From Candidatus Babelota bacterium (GTDB lineage Bacteria > Babelota > Babeliae > Babelales > Vermiphilaceae): DNA of 64,000 nt. Below, one piece after another: positions 36,048 through 42,778 of this stretch. Position 1 is the first letter of the stretch. Each line of letters starts with the position of its first letter. The stretch lies in NCBI GenBank assembly GCA_029262615.1, contig JAJCZD010000013.1, positions 62,001-126,000 of the forward strand, written 5' to 3'. Under the pieces are notes generated by a model. The model was not told the origin of the DNA. It did not search any database and saw only the letters and a list, made by a program, of their open reading frames with translations. The position numbers and the translations under genes were made by a program.

Positions 36048-36943
36048 TATTTTAATCCAGCATTAAAATACCGACTCTCAATATAGGTGCACAATGCATT
36101 TACAAAACTAAACATCTTATCTGAGTCATCTGTTTTTTTCCAAATATCCCAGAATGATGTTTTTTTCTTTTTGCGTACCCATTTAATCTCTTTATCAATT
36201 AATGCTTTTTCTTTGATGATTTCAATAACATCCGTAGGGCCGCCAACCTTATCGATCAGGCCAAGCTTAAGGGCTTGTTTGCCGGTGAATAATCTACCAT
36301 TAGCCCATTCATCTTTACTTTTTAATGATAATCTGCGAGCCGTTGCAACATCAGAAACAAATTGTTCATAAGAACTATCAAGAACAGATTGGAGCATTTG
36401 TTTATCCTGGTCAGTCCGAGCAACAAATGGATTGGTTGCTAACTTATATTCACCAGCCTTTAAATCTGAGTACTCAATATGGTTTTGTTTTAATAATTTA
36501 TTAATATCAAACATATAAGAAAAGGTGTTACCGATGGAGCCGATTACCGATGAACCGGGTGCAATGATATAATCAGTTGCGCTTGCAATATAATAACCAC
36601 CAGAAGCGCATAAATTTTCAACAAAAGAAATGATTGGCTTTGGATATTTTTTCTTGAGTGTATTAATTTCGCGGAATAGAATTTCGCCCGAACCAGCTGC
36701 AGAACCGGAGCACTCCAATTTGAGTAGGATTGCTTTAATATCTTTATTCTTAAAATAGTTGAGTAATTGTTTATTTAATGTAGAAGAGTCATAAATGGTT
36801 CCATCTATTTTAATGACTGCTACTTTGGTGCGAGGATCGAACTGTTCGGCAAACTTTTGCAGGCGAGTGGTAATTTTTGGCAATATGGAAATCAATGCAA
36901 AAAAGAGTACGACATATACCAGATTTTTTAACATTTTGTTCAT
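36044..36943 (-). CDS. sppA: Signal peptide peptidase SppA-type serine protease (S49)
   Basis: Membrane-anchored protease thought to clear cleaved signal peptides. The 299-residue, single-domain form has an N-terminal TM helix (LVYVVLFFALISIL). It contains VAVIKIDGTI, the serine nucleophile in ENLCASGGYYIASATDYIIAPGSSVIGSIGN near residue 113, and the catalytic lysine in LKAGEYKLATNPF near 165. It is convergent with mreC, with a four-base overlap. Confidence 0.92.
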   Translation of the reverse strand: MNKMLKNLVYVVLFFALISILPKITTRLQKFAEQFDPRTKVAVIKIDGTIYDSSTLNKQLLNYFKNKDIKAILLKLECSGSAAGSGEILFREINTLKKKYPKPIISFVENLCASGGYYIASATDYIIAPGSSVIGSIGNTFSYMFDINKLLKQNHIEYSDLKAGEYKLATNPFVARTDQDKQMLQSVLDSSYEQFVSDVATARRLSLKSKDEWANGRLFTGKQALKLGLIDKVGGPTDVIEIIKEKALIDKEIKWVRKKKKTSFWDIWKKTDDSDKMFSFVNALCTYIESRYFNAGLKY

Positions 36944-37059
36944 TGGATTGGTCCTTTTGATCGGTAAATTGGCGGATTTGCAAATTTTGTTATATACTAA
37001 TTGTCATCTCAAGAGTATAAAAAAATGGTATCAATAGAAAGAAAAAGCCAAAAAGAGCT

Positions 37060-37088
37060 TTGACTTTCCCGGTTATTTCCATTACAAT
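37060..37088 (+). promoter_or_regulatory. Sigma-70-type promoter of the tRNA-Val gene
   Basis: TTGACT at 37060-37065 and TACAAT at 37083-37088 are separated by exactly 17 bases. The predicted start is about 30 bases upstream of the tRNA. This is the best promoter match I see in the window. Confidence 0.7.
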
Positions 37089-37123
37089 TTTTGACATCTA
37101 TTGAAATAATGGACTTCTTTAAA

Positions 37124-37199
37124 GGGCGGTTAGCTCAGCTGGTAGAGCATCAGTCTTACAAACTGGGGGTCACAGGTTCGAGTCCTGTACCGCCCACCA
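37124..37199 (+). tRNA. tRNA-Val (anticodon TAC)
   Basis: A 76-nt tRNA with encoded CCA. Acceptor GGGCGGT pairs with ACCGCCC, anticodon stem CAGT/ACTG encloses loop CTTACAA (TAC), and the T-arm ACAGG TTCGAGT CCTGT is intact. It is the first of three closely spaced tRNA genes. Confidence 0.96.
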
Positions 37200-37325
37200 T
37201 ACTATCCAGGCCTTCCGGCTTGGCAAGCTACGTATGGCAGGCCAGTCCTTCGTCTTGTCCGTCATAGCTTTAGCGACGTCGGAAGCTTTTAGCGAAAGTA
37301 GGACCAGTCTTCATTTTTTATTCAT
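37197..37325 (+). repeat. tRNA-trailing palindromic repeat, copy B
   Basis: CCATAC, starting in the tRNA-Val CCA end, pairs with GTATGG at 37232-37237 and is followed by CAGGCCA, as after tRNA-Leu at 22012. Downstream lies another structured stretch with GTCCT...AGGAC arms and TAGCTTTAGCGA/AGCTTTTAGCGA motifs (37244-37302). It is more GC-rich than its surroundings, with no open frame. Confidence 0.6.
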
Positions 37326-37377
37326 TTGAATAAATTAAAGGAAATAGCCATTATTTTGAGATAGTTGAAATTTTTAT

Positions 37378-37453
37378 TCCTCGGTAGCTCAGTTGGTAGA
37401 GCAAACGACTGTTAATCGTTGGGTCGCAGGTTCGAGTCCTGCCCGGGGAGCCA
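37378..37453 (+). tRNA. tRNA-Asn (anticodon GTT)
   Basis: A 76-nt tRNA with encoded CCA. Acceptor TCCTCGG pairs with CCGGGGA (one T:G wobble), anticodon stem AACGA/TCGTT encloses CTGTTAA (GTT), and the T-arm GCAGG TTCGAGT CCTGC is intact. The discriminator base is G. Confidence 0.96.
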
Positions 37454-37463
37454 TATAATTTCG

Positions 37464-37540
37464 GGGGCTGTAGCTCAGTTGGTTAGAGCGTTCGCCTGTC
37501 ACGCGAAAGGTCGCGAGTTCGAGTCTCGTCAGCCCCGCCA
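37464..37540 (+). tRNA. tRNA-Asp (anticodon GTC)
   Basis: A 77-nt tRNA with encoded CCA. Acceptor GGGGCTG pairs with CAGCCCC, anticodon stem TTCGC/GCGAA encloses CTGTCAC (GTC), and the T-arm GCGAG TTCGAGT CTCGT is present. It begins 10 bases after tRNA-Asn and is the last tRNA before the toxin/immunity cassette. Confidence 0.96.
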
Positions 37541-37645
37541 TATTCCAGTTGGCAACTTTATCTTCAGGAAAATTCAGGCCATTTTATCTACTCTAATTTA
37601 TAAGACTCTTTTTTTGGAATATAACTCATAAAAATTGGAATAACC

Positions 37646-38542
37646 GTGAATTATAAATTTTTGGTAATTATCTTTTTTCATAATGTTATTTTAGGTGGTT
37701 TTAAAACTGGTACTTTAGTAAAAACACCTACTAATTGGACTATTATAGAAAATATATCCGTAGGTGATTATGTAGAAAGTCTTAATTGTGAAGAACTTGT
37801 TCATAATAAAATTACTCATAAAAGAGTTATTTCTGAAAAAGCAGTATCTATTGTACTGGATGGTGAAAGTGTTATTGCATCCCGAGAGCAAAAGTTTTAC
37901 TTAGCATCTGGTATTTGGCAAAAGGCTAAAAGTTTAAAACCTGGTGATGTTTTGTTTTCTCATGATAAAGATTTCATAACAATTCAGGATGTTCATGAGA
38001 TTGAGCAAGAAGTAAAACTTTATGAAATTACAGTCGAAAATGTGCACACTTATTTGGTTACTCAACATGGTATTTTGGTTCATAACGCTGTACCAGTTAT
38101 AATTGGTTTATCATGGATATTTGGAAGCGGTACAATAGAATTTGTTGGTACTTCAATAGCTTGTGGCGTACTTGGATTTTTGGGTATTAAATTCTACAAA
38201 AACAAAAATCACAATTATGAAGATTTTAGGATTGGTGAGTATTCAATCAGTTTTAAAAAATCGAATGCAACAGACCGAAAAGAACAGGACAAAGGTGCAC
38301 AGGCACCAGGGAAACCTACAAAAGTGGATGGTTATGAACCACCAAAAAGATGGGACGGAAAAAGAGTTAAGCATCCTAGATCAGGAAGATATGGTTGGCC
38401 AGATAAAAACGGAAATATTTGGATTCCTACAGGGCCAGGACCATTAGCACATGGTGGCCCTCATTGGGATGTACAAGATCCTAAAGGAAAAACATATGAT
38501 AATGTTTATCCTGGTGGATATGTAAGACCTGGTAACAAATAA
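37646..38542 (+). CDS. Compact Hint-domain polymorphic toxin
   Basis: A 298-residue protein in three parts. After a short hydrophobic N-terminus, residues about 17-148 form a Hint (hedgehog/intein) autoprocessing domain: GTLVKTPTNWTIIENISVGDYVES, VIASREQKFYLASGIWQKAKSLKPGDVL, and the ending YEITVENVHTYLVTQHGILVHNAVP with the terminal VHN. A hydrophobic hairpin follows. The C-terminal ~75 residues (GYEPPKRWDGKRVKHP...GPGPLAHGGPHWDVQDP...YDNVYPGG) look like a small toxin domain, possibly polymorphic-toxin type 37 from memory. The Hint nucleophile cysteine is Gly. GTG start; three small downstream genes fit immunity roles. Confidence 0.75.
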   Translation: MNYKFLVIIFFHNVILGGFKTGTLVKTPTNWTIIENISVGDYVESLNCEELVHNKITHKRVISEKAVSIVLDGESVIASREQKFYLASGIWQKAKSLKPGDVLFSHDKDFITIQDVHEIEQEVKLYEITVENVHTYLVTQHGILVHNAVPVIIGLSWIFGSGTIEFVGTSIACGVLGFLGIKFYKNKNHNYEDFRIGEYSISFKKSNATDRKEQDKGAQAPGKPTKVDGYEPPKRWDGKRVKHPRSGRYGWPDKNGNIWIPTGPGPLAHGGPHWDVQDPKGKTYDNVYPGGYVRPGNK

Positions 38543-38556
38543 CAAAGAGATAAATC

Positions 38557-38820
38557 ATGACTAAAAAAGTTACATTAATATGTACGCCTTTGAGGTTTTA
38601 TACTCAAAATGATGAGGGCTTACTATTTGAATGGTTAAAAAAAATTAAATCAATAAAAGAAATCAAGGGAGTTGGTAGAGAATTACATTTACATTTTGAT
38701 TCAAATAATATAGTAAATGAAGATTTATTAGATCTTATGGGAATATTTGATAGATATAAGTTTGACCAAGTTCAACTTAAAGTGTTCATGAATGAAACGA
38801 ATAAAGAATGGTTTGAATAA
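38557..38820 (+). CDS. Candidate immunity protein, tandem paralogue 1
   Basis: An 87-residue protein 14 bases after the toxin gene on the same strand. It is clearly related to the next gene product: FYTQNDEGLLFEWLKKIKSIKEIKGVGRELHLHF against FYSQKDEAAFFEWIKKIDCIDNISGAGNELYLHV, and QLKVFMNETNKEWFE against QLKIFLNEDNKKWFQ. The family is unknown to me. An immunity role is inferred from position and size. Confidence 0.65.
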   Translation: MTKKVTLICTPLRFYTQNDEGLLFEWLKKIKSIKEIKGVGRELHLHFDSNNIVNEDLLDLMGIFDRYKFDQVQLKVFMNETNKEWFE

Positions 38821-39118
38821 GAATAAAAAACCCATTATCTGCAAGTCAGTATTGTTCTATTCTCAAAAGGATGAGGCTGCATTTTTTGAATGGATAAAAA
38901 AAATAGATTGTATTGATAATATTTCTGGGGCTGGGAATGAACTTTATCTTCATGTGGCAAGTGTCATATTGCATGATTATGATTTACGTGAACTAGTCGC
39001 TTTATTTAAGCGTTATAATATAAATATGAAGCAGCTTAAAATTTTTTTGAATGAAGATAATAAAAAATGGTTTCAAAATAAAACTGCTTATTGGTATAAA
39101 AAAGTATTCCAAGTTTAA
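38792..39118 (+). CDS. Candidate immunity protein, tandem paralogue 2
   Basis: A 108-residue paralogue of the preceding protein, with about ten extra C-terminal residues (AYWYKKVFQV). The ATG at 38792 overlaps the previous gene by 29 bases. A TTG at 38813 would align better with the start of the paralogue. The overlap and homology point to a recent tandem duplication read as one transcript. Confidence 0.65.
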   Translation: MKRIKNGLNKNKKPIICKSVLFYSQKDEAAFFEWIKKIDCIDNISGAGNELYLHVASVILHDYDLRELVALFKRYNINMKQLKIFLNEDNKKWFQNKTAYWYKKVFQV

Positions 39119-39120
39119 AT

Positions 39121-39333
39121 ATGAAAAAAAATACCGATGAAAAACTAACTAAGTTAGAAGCATTTCTGGCTATGACAAAATTCTTAGAAGGATATTATGA
39201 AAGAACATCTTCAGATGATGTTGGATCATTACTTAGTGATATGCAAATACTGCAAGATGGTGACACTGCAGACTCAGCTGCCTGGGAAGATTGGATTGAT
39301 AGTGTGCAAGAAGTCTTAAAAAATAAAAAGTAA
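39121..39333 (+). CDS. Small acidic protein, third gene of the toxin cassette
   Basis: A 70-residue, mostly helical acidic protein (LEAFLAMTKFLEGYYERTSSDDVGSLLSDMQ, then DGDTADSAAWEDWIDSVQEVLKNK). It starts two bases after the second paralogue's stop. The pattern LLSDMQ...DG...AWEDW reminds me of small immunity proteins found beside contact-dependent or polymorphic toxins, but I cannot name the family. Expected role: antitoxin/immunity. Confidence 0.6.
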   Translation: MKKNTDEKLTKLEAFLAMTKFLEGYYERTSSDDVGSLLSDMQILQDGDTADSAAWEDWIDSVQEVLKNKK

Positions 39334-39340
39334 ATAAACA

Positions 39341-39362
39341 AGGCTCACGAGCTTGTGAGCCT
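39341..39362 (+). terminator. Hairpin after the toxin/immunity cassette
   Basis: Perfect 8-bp stem AGGCTCAC/GTGAGCCT with a 6-base loop, 8 bases past the last cassette gene. It has no T run after it, so termination would be weak or factor-assisted. Confidence 0.45.
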
Positions 39363-39811
39363 ATATCATAAGTTGATGTTGTTTTTCGACTTTTCCCAGC
39401 CTTAGTCTTTCTCTTATTTCGTCTATCTATCGCGATAAGCAAAACAAAAAAATCAGTAAGACGCTTGCGATCATCAAAAGACAAAACTAGTCTAGTTGAA
39501 GTTCTTTTCAAAGTCATAATAACTCTCGAGTGACCTCTATTAAAATTAATTAAAGAGGATCAAAAAAATTATTCTAATAACTGGAACAAAAAGATTTTAC
39601 TTGCTATCCAAGCATTTGGTGCAATCAGAAAAACTGATTGTATTATGGCTTGTTGTAAGCCAATCTGTATATGTGAGAGCCAGGCATTGAATCCTGTTTG
39701 TTAGTAAGAACTTCATGGTCTCACCTTTATTGAAAAGTACAATTCAAATGATTATAAGTTGTTTATCAAGAAATGCAAGATGAATTAAAAATAAAAAATA
39801 ATTAAATGGCT

Positions 39812-39856
39812 GCCTGATAAAAGGTGAAATATATAGATGGTTTCACCTTATCAGGC
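39812..39856. repeat. Long inverted repeat
   Basis: The left arm GCCTGATAAAAGGTGAAA and right arm TTTCACCTTATCAGGC pair over 16 bases with a two-base bulge, around an 11-base loop. It lies 46 bases beyond the 3' end of the convergent small membrane-protein gene, so it may be a terminator or the end of a lost mobile element. Confidence 0.65.
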
Positions 39857-39902
39857 CATTATCATTGAAAGCTTTTTTAATTTAAGAAAGGTCGTTGATG
39901 CT

Positions 39903-40106
39903 TTAGGGATAAAGACAAAGTTTTTCTTCAATTTCCTGGATGCGTTCTTCTAAGAATTCAATTTTTTCTTTATATGCATCTAATTCATTTTCTAGTGCAG
40001 CTACTATGCTATATAACTCTTCTATTTTATTTGTCTGCTTATAATTCGTGCCGAATAATAAAAAGATAAATAGTATAAGAAATGTTAATTTAAGATTCCA
40101 TTTCAT
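39903..40106 (-). CDS. Small membrane-anchored coiled-coil protein
   Basis: 67 residues: an N-terminal hydrophobic helix (LTFLILFIFLLFG), then a heptad-patterned helix (IEELYSIVAALENELDAYKEKIEFLEERIQEIEEKL). This is a typical small anchored coiled coil. It lies 21 bases downstream of the ankyrin gene on the same strand. No clear ribosome-binding site is visible. Function unknown. Confidence 0.55.
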   Translation of the reverse strand: MKWNLKLTFLILFIFLLFGTNYKQTNKIEELYSIVAALENELDAYKEKIEFLEERIQEIEEKLCLYP

Positions 40107-40127
40107 TATTTAAACTTTATGAAATTG

Positions 40128-41054
40128 TTAAAGTTGTGCACCATGCTCAATAAGCTTTTCAGCTATTCCACTTTCTCCACATGCTATAGCGAATGATAAT
40201 GGAGAATGCAACCCACCTCTTGGATCTTCTAAACAAGGATAAGGATTTGCTTTTTGATTTACACCAACACCAATTTTTAACAAATATTCTAGTCCTTTAT
40301 TTCCAAACTTTTCTCCAAATGAAATTGCTTTAAATAAAGGTGTTAAACTGAAAGATTCATTATGGTTTGTATGAATATAATTTGGATCTGCTCCATTATA
40401 GATAATAAAGTCGAAAAAATTTTTATCTACAAATGCTGCTGGAAAATCAGAAACCAAAAATAGACTTGCATTATATCCAAGACTTACAGCTTCCTGAATT
40501 AATTTATATACAAATTCTATATTTCTTTGGTGGTGAATAAAACTATTTAGTGACTTTGCTAAGAAAGTATTATAAGTAGCCTTATATGAAGGATGTCCAA
40601 GATTTAAATCAGCATTATTTTTTATCAATAACAATGCTTCATTCAAATTCTCTGTTCTTAAACAATAGTCTAAGAGAGTACACTTTGATCCACATACACA
40701 ATACTTGGTATCAATATCTATATAACTTTTTGCTTTTACTGCTAAAAGAGCAGTAATTTTTAATTTATTATTATTATCCCCATTATTTATTGATATTTGT
40801 ATTAATTCTTTTTCTATAATGACATTACATATCAATAATTCTTCTACCGCCTTAGTTTTATTTAAAACTACAGCCCAAAAAAGTGGAGCTTTTCCATTTA
40901 TATCTTGATGAACAGATGCACCATTTTCAACAGCTTGTTTGATCTCTTCTGTAGAATCAGCCAAGATTGCTTTGTACAACATCTCTTGTGGAGAGATTGC
41001 TGCTAGGGCAGTAGTGATCAAAAGACTGGTTAAAGCTATATGATTTATTTTCAT
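40128..41054 (-). CDS. Secreted ankyrin-repeat protein
   Basis: A 308-residue protein. The ATG at 41054 follows GGAGG five bases upstream and begins a signal peptide (INHIALTSLLITTALAAISP). Divergent ankyrin repeats follow: MLYKAILADSTEEIKQAVENGASVHQDINGKAPLFWAVVLNKTKAVEELLI, LLDYCLRTENLNEALLLIKNNADLN, TPLFKAISFGEKFGNKGLEYLLKIGVGVNQ and SPLSFAIACGESGIAEKLIEHGAQ. The middle repeats are degenerate. Likely an exported interaction protein; target unknown. Confidence 0.8.
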   Translation of the reverse strand: MKINHIALTSLLITTALAAISPQEMLYKAILADSTEEIKQAVENGASVHQDINGKAPLFWAVVLNKTKAVEELLICNVIIEKELIQISINNGDNNNKLKITALLAVKAKSYIDIDTKYCVCGSKCTLLDYCLRTENLNEALLLIKNNADLNLGHPSYKATYNTFLAKSLNSFIHHQRNIEFVYKLIQEAVSLGYNASLFLVSDFPAAFVDKNFFDFIIYNGADPNYIHTNHNESFSLTPLFKAISFGEKFGNKGLEYLLKIGVGVNQKANPYPCLEDPRGGLHSPLSFAIACGESGIAEKLIEHGAQL

Positions 41055-41174
41055 GAAATCCTCCATCTAAATCCATTATTTTTAAATTTCCACTATTTGA
41101 AACTTGTTGTCAAATGGGTTATTGTTTTATTCAACGATGAATTATGTATAAAAAATTCTAATTGGAAATAACTA

Positions 41175-42014
41175 GTGAGTATGGAAAATAAAGAAATGAT
41201 TGAGATAAATGCATTTAATGTTTTCAAAAATTATCTTGCAATGTATCAAGTTTGTATACGAGATGAAAAGTATGAACCTAATGGAAAATCTACTTTTCCA
41301 GATTATGGATTTAATATTAATAATGAAAATTTTTTTTTGGAAATTACATCTTTGGGTGGGGGGGACATTTTGCATAATGGGAGAACATTCCAAGAAGATA
41401 GATATGGAGTGGGGTCGAAAAATATATTAAGAAACATCAGATTGTATCTTGGTAGTTGGATTCCTAAAGAATATATTGCAGTCATATATCTAAGTGGTCC
41501 TATACTTAAAATTAATCAGAAGAAAATTCAAGCCCTCTCTAATTTTTTGAAAGAAAAGTTTTATGAGGGAAAAAGATTTTTATCAAACAAGGATTTGGGA
41601 CTTCTTATGGATGAAAGCAAATGGATTGATTCAGTAGAATTTTTTGAAAAAGATCAATTTCCTCGAACAGATAAAATCCCTTTTTCAAACATCAGAATAC
41701 CTAGGGTTAAGCCTAATTCTAATTTAATATTAGATTGGTCAACCCAAATAAGAAGCCCAGAGGAAGGAGAAGAACTTAAAAGATTAATTAATAGAAAAGA
41801 AAAAGCATTCTTAGGAGCCATTAATAAAGGATATACATCAGATATTAAAGCTGCTTGGCTACTCATCATTAGTGATGATAGTTCTATGTATGATAGAGTT
41901 TCTATTCAGCTATCTTATAAAAATTTAATAAAACAAGGGATTAATCCTAAGAAACATTACCAAAGAATTTTTGTTATTTTGCAAAAATACAAAAATTACG
42001 TTTTAGAACTATAA
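41175..42014 (+). CDS. Unrecognised protein with PD-(D/E)xK-like motif
   Basis: A 279-residue soluble protein with no signal peptide (GTG start at 41175, ATG two codons later). Near residue 40, FPDYGFNINNENFFLEITSLGGG resembles the PD...(E)xT/K core of restriction-endonuclease-fold proteins: PD, a beta hairpin, then E-x-T. The rest is Lys/Ile-rich with no recognised domain. The context (toxin cassette, ankyrin gene, broken recombinase) makes a nuclease or defence role plausible, but this is a motif-level inference only. Confidence 0.5.
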   Translation: MSMENKEMIEINAFNVFKNYLAMYQVCIRDEKYEPNGKSTFPDYGFNINNENFFLEITSLGGGDILHNGRTFQEDRYGVGSKNILRNIRLYLGSWIPKEYIAVIYLSGPILKINQKKIQALSNFLKEKFYEGKRFLSNKDLGLLMDESKWIDSVEFFEKDQFPRTDKIPFSNIRIPRVKPNSNLILDWSTQIRSPEEGEELKRLINRKEKAFLGAINKGYTSDIKAAWLLIISDDSSMYDRVSIQLSYKNLIKQGINPKKHYQRIFVILQKYKNYVLEL

Positions 42015-42033
42015 AATTAAAAATAGAATTTTG

Positions 42034-42168
42034 TTAATTTTCAATATCACCAATCCCTAAGCAATCAGAAACTGTCTGAATATACTGTAAACTAAAGCCA
42101 AATTCGATTTCATGATTCCGGAATTTATCGACTAGGTACCGCCATAGTAGACGATCATTACATTTCAT
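42034..42168 (-). other. Short open frame after the recombinase relic
   Basis: A 44-codon frame whose ATG overlaps the recombinase frame's stop (ATGA). It encodes LLWRYLVDKFRNHEIEFGFS-type helical sequence, and the same frame runs a further 14 codons upstream without a stop. It may be the decayed C-terminal end of the recombinase or of another island gene. No homology recognised. Confidence 0.25.
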
Positions 42169-42628
42169 AAGCAAATCAAATGGTTTTCGGGCCTCCCAGA
42201 GCACACATTATCGCTAATGGCCTCCGAGTAGTATTTTGCCAATCCGAGGCTGATACTAAATTGAAACTTTTCCACTGCAGAAATACCACTATTGATTATT
42301 TGCCCATCAGAAACAAAATGCAATTCAATCTCATCTTTGAGGGCTTTTTCATATAAAATAGAAATCCGTTTATCAAAAACATTTCGGGAGAGTCGATCAA
42401 CTTTATCACAACAAATATAGACCTTTTCTTTTTGTTGTAAAATTAAATCGATAATGGAATCAAACTCGGATCTATCATTAGAATACGCACTCTCATCAAA
42501 ACTGCATATTTGCAAAACTTGAAGTTTTTGTTCTGGCAATAATGTTCAAGCCGAGCAATTTGTGCCGAAAGGGAGTTTCTAACATCACGTTCTTCTGTGC
42601 TTACGCGAGCAATAAGAATAGCTTTCAT
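42165..42628 (-). pseudogene. Serine recombinase, truncated and frameshifted
   Basis: The N-terminal catalytic domain of a large serine recombinase in two frames. The first (from 42628) reads ILIARVSTEERDVRNSLSAQIARLEHYCQNKNFK, with the nucleophile serine in RVST. It then shifts frame near 42515-42525 and continues as VLQICSFDESAYSNDRSEFDSIIDLI...CCDKVDRLSRNVFDKRISILYEKA (DRLSR motif) up to LAKYYSEAISDNV. The C-terminal DNA-binding part is missing. A mobile element relic; the gene cannot make an active enzyme as read. Confidence 0.85.
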
Positions 42629-42778
42629 GATATTGCCTTAGATATAAATTTCTAAATGCAGCTAGCTTATCATGAAAAGAAAAGATTTATAAAAAAGGCC
42701 TAACTATTTAGTTAGACCCGATATTGAAATAAATTTATGGTTCAGTTCGTCTTTATTATGCAAAATACTCTTCACAAG

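Larger units (their letters stand above)
39334..39902. other. Gene-poor stretch with several stem-loops
   Basis: About 570 bases without a convincing gene. It holds a run of hairpins: AGGCTCAC/GTGAGCCT (39341-39362), CCTCT/AGAGG (39534-39558), CAATCAG/CTGATTG (39622-39640), TGGCTT/AAGCCA (39646-39662), and a long one, CCTGATAA(AA)GGTGAAA with TTTCACCTTATCAGG (39812-39856). The first and last may end flanking transcripts. The clustering suggests a structured RNA or decayed mobile DNA. Confidence 0.5.

Noticed and set aside
37124-37540. tRNA-Asp or tRNA-Asn 3' end as attachment site with a matching copy at the recombinase end
   Set aside because: I searched by eye for the tRNA 3' sequence between 42.0 and 43.0 kb and did not find a second copy.
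39233-39517. 94-codon open frame on the minus strand, basic N-terminal half
   Set aside because: It overlaps the third toxin-cassette gene and reads through the AGGCTCAC hairpin. No good ribosome-binding site and no family recognised; probably a chance frame or a decayed remnant.
41352-41365. Homopolymer G run in the PD-(D/E)xK-like gene as a phase-variation tract
   Set aside because: The run is only seven G and the frame is open on both sides; no evidence of variation.
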